Position numbers and translations under genes: made by a program. Of a DNA stretch of 64,000 nucleotides, positions 54,983 through 64,000 are shown piece after piece. Below the pieces are notes generated by a model. The model was not told where the DNA came from, did no database searches, and saw only the letters and a list, made by a program, of their open reading frames with translations. The stretch covers positions 25,245,704-25,309,703 of the forward strand of contig NC_088304.1 of the NCBI RefSeq assembly GCF_032854445.1. The letters run 5' to 3'. Position 1 is the stretch's first letter. Each line of letters begins with the position of its first letter. This stretch comes from Liolophura sinensis (lineage: Eukaryota; Mollusca; Polyplacophora; Chitonida; Chitonidae).

Positions 54983-57900
54983 ATGAGCGGGAGAGTCGGG
55001 GATTTAAGCCCAAAACAGGTCGAGGCTTTGGAAAAGGTATGTTTGCAGGTCTATTTCTAGAGCTTGGCTTGGCTAAGTACGCCTAACGACATTTAACAAT
55101 CAGGCCGTGACGATTTGAAATGAATACCATAATGCATTTATTCCAGGTAACATATTTAGTTAATTTCCAACGATATGCCTGGAAAGTTATTCTCACTGAA
55201 ACAGATTATTGGCAAATTAATGATACATGTAGCTAGGTTTTATTTAGGCCTATTTATTTAATTATTTGATTGGGTTTTGGATTGATCATGAACTGTTGTA
55301 TTCTTCTGGGTTAATTATAGGCAATTGCTATTGAGGTTAAGATCCCCATATGGAGAATATTTCACTTCTACAACAGTGATCAGTGTTATGGTGGGAGGAA
55401 ACCAGGCTTTAAAAACCTGGCCGTATGTGGGAAGGTACGTCTGTCAGCAACCTGCATGAGCTGGACTTCAACTCCTGAAGCAAGGTTTTACATGTAGGGA
55501 TCATCAAGCCAGACTTGGATGGAGACCATGGTTCAGTATACAAAGTCAGATCAGATAAAGTTAGAAGCTAGTAATTGAAATAATTGGTGACACAATAAAC
55601 TGGTGTCTTTGACATGATACTTCAGTGACAGCAGCACTTTGGCGGCGTGAACTCGTCCTGCTACGAAAAGAAACAGTATACTTGAACACATTGAATGACT
55701 TCTCATTGTCATATGACTGCAAAATTATTAAGTATACGACATTAAATCCCAAGTATACATACACATATTCAAAGTTTGAAGTTCATCCCCGCACCTTTCA
55801 GTTTAGGCCTGACGTCACATTTGTGCTCCGCATGAAGCAGAAACATTGTAGAAGCTCGCTCCCCAGTCATATATTTTCTCCACACTGCTGTTGTAACTCA
55901 TGAGAAAGGAAATATCTCTCACTCACTCACTCACTTGAACAGGTCACCAGCCACCACATTGTCTCGTACACAACTCATTTCGTCTGATAGTAGATGCATA
56001 CCTTCTCGCTTTTGCTGTTTTGTTCAATATTTTGTTTCTAGTGAGTTACAGCACTGCTGCAGGGAAAATATGATCGAAAAGTGGGTTTCTCAGTGTTTCT
56101 TGCTTCATGAGGATTGCAGTTGAGGAGGATTGCAGTTCACGAGGATTGCAGTTCAAAAACTGTAAGGTGTGGGGACGAACTTTCAGCTTTGAATTGGGTA
56201 GCATTTGCAACAGTTGTACTTGATCTGAGATCTGTTTCATTCTCCCCAGCTTAGTTTTCAGAAATACAGATCTGTACTCTTCTATTTACTTACCTAGAAT
56301 TCGGTCCTTCCGCCTGTGCTGTCCTGAATATGTCAAAGCTGTATGCTACAAAAATATGTTTCCTGTAACCCTTCAGCAATTCTTACTTCATATCACTTAG
56401 TTATTCGTGAATATTAAAGACCCTAACTTAATGTGGTTAATGTGGAAGCTAAGCTTGGAATATGGCTAACCGATCTCAGAGGTACGATTTTACGTACGTT
56501 AGTTCAGTAACTGTCGTTGTTACTTCATTTATATGGACATAGCTGAATAACCCTGTTTTAATGTTTCTGGGATTGCTCAAGCGGAGAAGATCCAGTAAAG
56601 TGTTTGTTTATGTACATGTGTTTGTCAAGACTTAAAACAACCTTAAATTTCACTCCAAAAAGTGCATTTTTATAGACAAATTATGGTCATAAAATATTTC
56701 TTCTGGTGGAAGATATTATTCTACCTTTCAAATAAACCTTATTAAAAACACCTTTACGTGTAAGATTAATAGAGCACTCAGAATCAGGTAAAATGTGCAA
56801 CTTAGTGATGAATGCAATTTTCTGTCATTAACTGTACTTGAACATGTATGTGCACATAAATATGTGTACATAAATGTGTGCACATATATACAGTATGTGT
56901 ACATAAATGTGTGCACATAAATATGTGTACATAAATATGTGTACATAAATAGATTAACCTAGATATAGGCTTGGTACATGTATTAGTTATAATACATGGA
57001 GATGTGGATCTAGCAAGGAAGTAGGTACCTCATCTATGCAGGATGTACATGTAGATCTGAACACGCAGGATTCCGATGAACCAGTACATACTTGTAGTGT
57101 GTATGTGGAAATGCTATGGTTTATAACCTGGTCTACTACCCTGTATACCGTTGAATGTGTGTTTGTGTGTGTGTTTATCTGTAAGTCCCAGATGAGAAAG
57201 TTTGTCAGTAGCTTGGCAACACGTGGTGGTTTACACCATGCACTCCTGTTTCCTACGACTATAAAACTGCGGGGCCTCCATGGCCAAGGTGGTTAGCAGG
57301 CCAACGCAATGCAATGACCTAGGAGTGGTCACTGTGAGTTCAAGTCCAGCTCATGCTGGCTTCCTCTCCGGCCGAGATGTGGGAAGGGCTGTCAGCGAAT
57401 GGTCGTGGGTTTCCCCCAGGCTCTGCCGTGTTCCTCCCACCATAATGCTGCTCCCGGTCATATAAGTGAAATACTCATGAGTACAGCTTGAATACAACGA
57501 AAATCTGGCTTTTTAGTTGTCCTATCTTTAGGATTTTGTGAATTTCCTGTTTTTCAAGGCTTTCTGATTGTGTCAGTATGTCTTCAACAAGAGAAATTGC
57601 GGAGATAGTTAATATTTTCCACGAGGATTTTCAAGTTTTGTGTTTATTTCTGACATTGAAAAAAGATACGGTCTGCTCGTAAAATAACAATTTAAATTTG
57701 TGTGGCCTTGGGGAAATTTGTACTTGAGCCCAGGGTTTAACAGCAGTCAGGTAAATAAGTAAAGAAGGGAATATATAAGTAAATAAATAAATAAATCAGG
57801 GAGGCTGTTTAGTATTACGACAGAAGGGTACAGTGTATCAGATACTGTTCACATACACTCAACCACAAGCCAAAGAGTGACACCTGTCTCATTTTTCCTG

Positions 57901-60900
57901 GCTGTTACAGTCATCTTTTTGTTCACAACCTTAGAGGCATGTGTAGCTGGTTGTTCAGATCTGTCAGAAAGTTGTGCTCCCTGTCAACTGACATATTTGG
58001 GTCATGCCAAGCTTTGCTGGCCTGTTAACACACCCAAAGCAGTGGTTTGGTGGAACGGTCAGGAGGTTAGGGAGAGGGTGTCAAGGGTGGTTGCTGGCAG
58101 GAAGGTGGTGTCAGGGGTGGTGGTGTCAGAGGAGGTGGTGTTGGATGGGTGGTTTCAGGTGGGTGGTGTCAGGGGAGGTGGTGTCAGGAGTGGTGGTGTC
58201 AGGGGTGGTGGTGTCAGGGGTGGTGGTGTCTGGTGGGTGGTGTCAGGAGTGGTGGTGTCAGGGGGGGTGTCAGGAGTGGTGGTGTCAGATGGGTGGTTTC
58301 TGGTGGGTGGTGTCAGGGATGGTGGTGTCTGGTGGGTGGTGTCAGGAGTGGTGGAAATGGGTCTTGGTCTAGTATTAATCATTGTGTGATGCACATTTGT
58401 ATACTGATTATAACATAGGGCCAGGCTAGATGGTGGGAACGTGAGATGGGCAGGAAGAGGTGGTGGTCGGGAGAGTTACAGGATGGGGATAAGCTTTGCT
58501 TATCAGTGTTATGAGCTACATGTGTTGTGAAGAAGATTAAAAATTAAGGCAATATGATTTGCCTGAAAGAAGCCTTCAAGTACACCACCAAGGCTCTGTT
58601 GATGGCTTGTTTTAGGTAAATAATATTTCTCTGTGCAAAGTGTACTTTAACAGCTCTTGTTTAATTCTGCACAGATGTGGCGGATATTCTGTGAATAGTA
58701 ATTTTGGGCTATTAAAACATAATAATAAAAATTTGATCAAATTAACCCTGCTCAAAAACTCCAGTATAGTCTCTTTAAGGATAAGCCAAAGAGCGAACAA
58801 AAAACAGCCTTCCATTTATTTAATAGCACCTTATGTTAGTCACCATTGGCGCTGCCTTCAACTTTTTCTTGACTGTTTGATTTTCCAGTTAAGAGAAGCT
58901 GTGAAGGACATATTGACACCCAGTCATGATGAACACTGCTTGCTTAGGTGGCTAAGAGGTATGTACAATCTCCTTATATATTTTAAATCAGTATTTTACA
59001 CCCAGAATCGCTGGTAGCACATGTGCATGCAGTATTTTGCTGATAAAAACACTGTTTAGGTATAGCTTCATTCATACCTTGTGTCACACTGACTATCAGT
59101 TGACTTTAATCAAAAAGTACAGATCTTATAAAGACTGCTTTGTTGGCCTAGATGATAGAACATCTGGCTCGGGAGACCTGAGATCAAACCCAGGTTGGAT
59201 CATATCAAACACTTTGAAAATGGTTATTGCTGCCTCGCTTGGTGCTCAGCTTTAAGAGGCTAGAGCAGGGAAACAGGACTGGTCGTCGTGGTGTCAGTAT
59301 AATGTGACCTGGTGGGGTGTCATGCCTGGTGTCTTTGGCATGATACTTCAATGGCAGTGGCACGGACTTGGCCTGCCACAAGAAGACAAAGTACATGTAT
59401 ATATGTACACATCTAATGACTTCATATGACTGAAAACCCCCAAGCATGCATACATATACATACAAAGATTCGTTATGACAAATTGCACCATGTGATCTTG
59501 ATGGCATTGCAGATTTTGACATCTGTGTTTTTAGCATCTTCAGTTACCTTGGTCAGCATAAATATCCAGTCTTACTCAAGCATATTGTGAAGGCCTTATT
59601 TTGTGTAGACTGATAATATTAGAGTTTTTGTGAGACCCTGAGATGACTTTATCCAACTTGTGTAGTTTTATCTCACAAATGAACTAAAAAATAAGCACAT
59701 ATTGGTTGAACTTAAATACTTGACCCTGCTTCTGATATTGATATGTCCATGATGACTTTTGATGTTGCTGTTGTGGCATGTTTACTGATAAATAATTGTT
59801 ATAGTAACCTTGTAGATTGGGGGATTGGTCATGTGGGCAGAGATATGCTCTGATGTGCTGTAATATGCTGAGATATGCTGTGATATGCAGAGATACATGT
59901 ACATATATGCTATAACATGCAGAGATGTGCTGTGATATGCAGATACATGTACATATATGCTATAACATGCGGAGATATGCTGTGATATGCAGAGATACAT
60001 GTACATATATGCTATAACATGCAGAGATATGCTGTGATATGCAGAGATACATGTACATATATGCTATAACATGCAGAGATATGCTGTTATATACTGAGAT
60101 ATGCTTTTTTTGACATTTATTTTCAGCCAGAGAATTTGATGTCAAGAAAACAGAGACCATGATGCGTAATGTAAGTACAGGCTCATTCATCATTATGAAA
60201 GGATTGATATATTTACATATACTTACATAGATTTATTGGATTATTGTCAAAGGCTGCCCTGAAGAGCTTTTCACTTATATTATTAAGGGGGTCGGTTTTT
60301 TGGGTGGAGAAAAACAGGGTGCGTGAAGTAATTAAACCACTAGCCCTTTGCAAACAAGCGACTAACTTTCCTGCATATGACAAACAGATTATCAATTGTT
60401 TTGTTTGTACTCTCAGCAAGTGGTTGTAGGTTTAAGTAAAGTTGTTGTCATGTGTCATGTGTTGTCAAAATTGTTAGGTATGACGTAAAACCCCAAGCAT
60501 ACATTTTAAGTAAATCATGGTGACATTTTGATAACTTTATGTCCTTTGCCTCAGGATGTGGTGTGGAGACAGCAAGTCGGGGCAGACACGATCATTGAAG
60601 ATTGGGCGGTGCCAGAAGTGGTGGAGAAGTACTACACGGGTGGACTGTTTGGACAGGACAAGGAAGGGGCACTACTCTGGATTGACCCATTCGGACACAT
60701 TGACCTCAAAGGTTTGTGATCATGTTAAAGATGTGATTCTCTCAAAGCAAAAGGAAACAGAAAAAATGTATAACATTGTTTCTTTTTTTTTTAACATATT
60801 AAACCGTTTCTTGTACTAGATAATTTATTTACTCAAGAATATTACACTTATACGACGGCGGCCAGCATTATGGTGGGAGGAAACCGGGCAGAACCAGGGG

Positions 60901-62523
60901 GGAAACTCACGACCATCCGCAGGTTGCTTGCAGATCTTCCCACGTACAGCCAGAGAGGAAGCCAGCATGAGCTGGACTTGAACTCACAGCGACCGCATTG
61001 GTGAGAGGCTTCTCGGTCATTACGCTGCGCCAGCGCACTAACCAACTGAGCCACGGAGGCCCCTGTACTAGATAATAAAACATGCCATTGACAGGTGGCC
61101 TTTTATTCAAAACTGGGGGAGTATATGGACTATTGTAACTCCTGGAGGTAATGTCCACATAGTCTAGTCTCTTCGTAGGATTGTGGATTGGACATCCAGA
61201 AATGGCTGGTTCAAGTCCTCAGCTGGCAAAGCTGGGTTGTTCAAAATAAATTTGCAGTTGGAATGTGAATGTTACCATTGTTTATATGTTAATTGCAAAT
61301 TTCATAGTCTAATTCAAGATGGAAATAACTTATGTTATTTCATATTTCAGGAATTTGCAGATCAGTGAAAAAGCGAGATATTATTAAAAGCAAGATTCAC
61401 TTGCTGGAGACCATATACAGGAAGTTTGCACAGCTGACCAAAGAGGTATGTACTTGTAAAAAGATAGGGCTGGTGCTGCATGAAGATCTGCGCTTCAAAG
61501 TATGAAGTTGCATAGGACTGATTTAGTTTGCAACCCCACAGCCCCTACCCCGCCCCTTTCTAAAGAGGCATTTGCTTTCTAGTTTGTGACACTTCCCCGA
61601 CCTGAACTGTTTCACAGGAGAAAATGGCATCTGCTTATTTCATTTCTAACCCAAAGCCATCCTGTGCATAAAATTTTCTTTAAGATGTGAGTTTTCTGTG
61701 AAGTTGCTGACAGACACACAGAGACAGATGAATACCTGCAAGAAAGGCTAACCTTGACTGAAAGTAATATTAATTGCAAAAGATACATTTGTATTTTCAC
61801 TTGACCTTTAACTAGGTTGTCATAACTGCTGCTCAACCTTCTCCCTTGGATCTGATATTTGATTCTACGCAGAGATTGATGAGTTTCCTTCACTCAAACA
61901 CCCAAACTCTGTTTTAAAAAGAAAAGAACACTGTCAGGTCAGCCACAATGAGAAGACAGAATTCTGGGAAACCCCCTTTAGACATGGAGAAGACTCTATA
62001 ATGCAACCTCCAGACACTAAGAGCTAATTGGTGTCCAACTAACCCAACCATCCCAAGTACATGGATTTCCATCTCTACTCTGTTTAATGTTTCAATTATA
62101 CTTGCTTGCAAAAAATCACTAAAAATTGACGAAACCATAAAAATTGTAAAACATATAATTTGAGAGTTTCAGTTTCTTTTATTTATCATAATTGTGATTT
62201 GAAAATTTGATAAGCAACTACTTCTATGCAAGTAGTTCGTGAGCTAAAAAACTGAAATTCCTGACATATTTTCCTTTGCATGTTACACACCTGATAGCAA
62301 GGTAGACAAGTGGACCAAATCGTTATCGTATTTGATTTAGAAAAGTTTGGAAGAAGACATTTATGGAAACCAGGTAGGGATATAAAACGTGTGCACCCTA
62401 TTGCTGACATATTTCTTCTTTGTGTTTTACTCACACCTGGCTGGCAGCAAGGTAGACCAGTGGACCAGATCACATGCTTATTTGATTTAGAAAACTTTGG
62501 AAGAAGACATTTATGGAAACCAG
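54983..62523 (+). CDS. SEC14L2: SEC14-like lipid-transfer protein, SEC14L2 type (5' part; 3' end outside window)
   Basis: SEC14L2-type proteins are cytosolic CRAL-TRIO carriers of hydrophobic ligands (tocopherol, squalene, phosphoinositides), usually with a C-terminal GOLD domain. Exons: 54983-55036, 58889-58958, 60127-60170, 60555-60711, 61351-61445, then alternative exon 6a 62298-62373 or 6b 62448-62523. Phases agree. The start MSGRVGDLSPKQVEALEK matches the human MSGRVGDLSPRQKEALAK. Exons 2-3 give the CRAL-TRIO N part (HCLLRWLRAREFDVKKTE). Exon 4 begins the lipid-binding domain (VVEKYYTGGLFGQDKEG). Exon 6 gives FDLE[KN]FGRRHLWKP, matching YDCEGLGLKHLWKP. Intron 1 is 3.8 kb with SINEs and a G-rich minisatellite. 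No exon for the expected EAYGEF region is seen up to 64000, so the gene continues to the right. Assignment within SEC14L2/3/4 is uncertain. Confidence 0.88.
55335..55470 (-). mobile_element. SINE family A fragment, reverse
   Basis: GAGAATATTTCACTTCTACA and TGTTATGGTGGGAGGAAACC, then a rearranged body (GTACGTCTGTCAGCAACCTG). It is partly scrambled. Confidence 0.5.
55575..55790 (+). mobile_element. SINE family B 3' fragment
   Basis: Contains TGGTGTCTTTGACATGATAC, AGCACTTTGGCGGCGTGAAC and the tail CATATGACTGCAAAATTATT. The head is missing. Confidence 0.65.
56840..56950 (+). repeat. Short tandem repeat of ACATAAATATGTGT type
   Basis: About seven imperfect copies of a 12-16-bp unit such as GTGCACATAAATATGTGTAC in SEC14L intron 1. 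Confidence 0.85.
57269..57490 (+). mobile_element. SINE family A, nearly full length
   Basis: Head GCGGGGCCTCCATGGCCAAG, B box GAGTTCAAGTCCAG, body GGCTTCCTCTCCGGCCGAGA, tail TAAGTGAAATACTCATGAGT. Confidence 0.8.
58060..58370 (+). repeat. G-rich 15-bp minisatellite, SEC14L intron 1
   Basis: About 20 imperfect copies of units like GGTGGTGTCAGGGGT. The strand is strongly G over C. The frame stays open across it and gives a Gly/Val/Trp-rich translation, but there is no credible gene around it; I treat it as non-coding. Confidence 0.9.
59137..59460 (+). mobile_element. SINE family B, nearly full length
   Basis: Head TTGGCCTAGATGATAGAACA and GAGATCAAACCCAGG, body GGTGTCTTTGGCATGATACT, tail TTCATATGACTGAAAACCCC. 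It lies in SEC14L intron 2. Confidence 0.75.
59838..60110 (+). repeat. AGATATGCTGTGATATGC tandem repeats
   Basis: A complex array of 18-bp units (AGATATGCTGTGATATGC) and longer units of about 60 bp that include ATACATGTACATATATGCTA, ending about 17 bp before SEC14L exon 3. The last part flanks the acceptor but does not copy exon sequence. Confidence 0.9.
60825..61063 (-). mobile_element. SINE family A with perfect 13-bp target-site duplication
   Basis: A complete reverse head and body (ACCAACTGAGCCACGGAGGC at the right end), but the tail lacks the usual GGTGTTTTACGCC block. TGTACTAGATAAT flanks both ends (60812-60824 and 61064-61076). It is a young insertion in SEC14L intron 4. Confidence 0.9.
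62298..62373 (+). CDS. SEC14L2: SEC14L alternative exon 6a
   Basis: This 76-nt exon follows CACACCTGATAG and ends in CCAG|GTAGGG. It starts in phase 0 and leaves one base, encoding QGRQVDQIVIVFDLEKFGRR then HLWKP. It is homologous to the central CRAL-TRIO strand of SEC14L proteins. Confidence 0.85.
62448..62523 (+). CDS. SEC14L2: SEC14L alternative exon 6b (duplicate of 6a)
   Basis: An exact-length duplicate 150 bp downstream, following CTGGCTGGCAG and ending in CCAG|GTACAT, with the same phases. It encodes QGRPVDQITCLFDLENFGRR then HLWKP. It differs from 6a at five of 25 residues, three of them consecutive in the central beta-strand. The intron between the copies would be only 74 bp. Since 76 is not a multiple of 3, including both would break the frame. 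Confidence 0.85.
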
Positions 62524-64000
62524 GTACATATGAAAACTTCTGCAGAAAATATCTCAAATGTTTGTGAAATGTCCACATTTGGAGGATATACAGAAACATA
62601 TGGAATGCCTATTGTGTAGAGTGTATAGGCAGAAGACCTGGCTTCATTACTGCGATGGGAATTGTCTGAGGTTTAAAAGTTAGCAGTGTTGTTACAGTTA
62701 GATTAAGTTTGACCTGTATGGTTGTCTGGACACCATATCCTCAGCATGGCGTTCCAGTGAGGCGTCACGGTTTTATTCACCTGTATTGTAAGGAATCATT
62801 CAGTAAACTGGAACACTCAGTACAGTGTATTCACTTACGAATAAGAGTGTGTTTATCATTTTTTTTTTGCCTCTGCTACCGGAACATAAGCTAATGAAAA
62901 GGAGACCCATCGCATGTGCCCCTGTTTTGTGATATATTGGGTTTTTCATGTCATCACTGCTTGATGTGAAGTTTGTATGTTATCCATTCAGCCGTAACTG
63001 GCATATATGTGCTCCTTGAGGTTCTGAAAACACTTGTTGACCTGGTCCTCCTCTAGTACCTCGACCACAGTAAGCTGTGAAGCATTGTACATGTCAGTGA
63101 CCTACATGTATATGGATTCTTCAACATGGACAAAATGCCACTCATGTGAAAAAATAACCAGTTTCTACTGTTAAGGTTATAAAGTGTAATTCCCTAATGT
63201 TTGGCATGCAGAAATGCACTTTCTGATGATTGAGTTCTTGTGATAAGAAATTAATAAAACTTCACAAAAAAACTCTTACTTGACCCCATAAGATGAATGA
63301 ATCAATCAGAATCAAGCAAAATGTGTTTGCTTGAAAAATGCGAAATTTTAGGTAAAATACAATGTATGCAGCCTACACGTAGTCTTCTCATTCATGTGCT
63401 CTCAAGAATCTCATTGTAAATTGACTCTGTACTAACCCTTCAGCCTTTTCACCTGTCACTAATGACACGTACATCTTTTACTGCATTTGCACAAATAATC
63501 GGCGCACTTTTTTTATCAACATTTTGTTGCCCTAAAAATGCCTTACACCAGTTACATGCAGATTCCTGAATTCTCCATCTACAGTATTTCACCATAAGTT
63601 TGGTAACTGTGTAAAAATGTTCTTTCAGGAACACAAAAACACTTTAAAATGATACTTTTGATTCCACACTTAAATTTTTCTTTAAAGATATTTGGAGAGA
63701 CTTCAAAAAAATCTTGTAAGTGTCCCTACAATTTGGGTGAATCGGTGAAAATCAAGCGAAATGTGTCACTTGAAAAATGCTAAGCTTCAGGTGAAACACA
63801 TTTCAGGTATCAAGTTTTTGAACAGTGAGGGACAGATCACTGCGCAAGACAAACCAGATACATGTTGTTAGTCAAAGAAAACCATTAATAAATGGATTTT
63901 ATTTCCTGGTGAGCCCACTGTGGCCTTATGGCTTTCACACCTCGGGGCTCATTCCACTGGTGTCCAGAGATATCTCAGTCGGCACAGGGAAAGCCAAATC
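62524..64000 (+). other. SEC14L intron continuing past the window
   Basis: No exon matching the next expected segment of the lipid-binding domain is found on the plus strand. No SINE of families A to C is recognised here. Two related short segments (about 63290-63350 and 63735-63795, both with AATCAAGC[AG]AAATGTGT and CTTGAAAAATGC) form a loose direct repeat. Confidence 0.6.

Noticed and set aside
57877-58389. 170-codon open frame with a hydrophobic start over the G-rich minisatellite
   Set aside because: It starts with GTG rather than ATG. The long part is a translation of the 15-bp repeat, and the region lies in SEC14L intron 1.

Overview
This is eukaryotic nuclear DNA from an invertebrate animal, most likely a mollusc or another lophotrochozoan. 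The protein genes have many short GT..AG exons in long AT-rich introns, and the encoded proteins resemble bilaterian orthologues. The window is littered with tRNA-headed SINEs of a type I associate with molluscs and relatives (resembling the MetaSINE group). There are no bacterial operons, rRNAs, CRISPR arrays or viral genes.

Layout. (1) 1-6901, minus strand: the first coding exon of a CUX1/CASP (cut homeobox) gene at 6839-6901, with 6.8 kb of its intron. (2) 6902-7168: a short divergent promoter. (3) 7169-26950, plus: a complete NUP88 gene, 15 coding exons and 721 codons, with all splice phases consistent. (4) 26951-33430: intergenic between convergent genes, mostly SINE and minisatellite DNA. 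(5) 33431-42443, minus: a complete PIPOX (peroxisomal sarcosine/pipecolate oxidase) gene, 8 coding exons and 386 codons. (6) 45403-50401, plus: a two-coding-exon, 16-finger C2H2 zinc-finger gene, about 916 codons. (7) 50402-54982: SINE fragments, a G-rich tract and a broken LINE. (8) 54983-62523 and beyond, plus: the 5' part of a SEC14L2-like lipid-transfer gene; its 3' exons lie past the window.

The most striking pattern is at exon-intron borders. In three neighbouring genes, one exon border together with its splice site has been amplified into a long tandem array inside the intron. NUP88 exon 3 has a donor array of about 40 units of 50 bp. PIPOX exon 6 has a donor array of about 25 units of 83-87 bp, each carrying the codon of the presumed FAD-linking cysteine. 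Zinc-finger exon 2 has an acceptor array of 16 units of 64 bp. In the fourth gene, SEC14L, a complete 76-nt exon with both splice sites is duplicated 150 bp apart; since 76 is not a multiple of 3, the copies must be used in a mutually exclusive way. I regard this as the best candidate for an undescribed phenomenon here.

The proteins belong to unrelated pathways (Golgi/transcription, nuclear pore, peroxisomal amino-acid oxidation, DNA binding, lipid transfer), so proximity does not imply a shared function. Gene names and exon joins come from reading the translations against remembered protein families; no alignment or RNA evidence was available.
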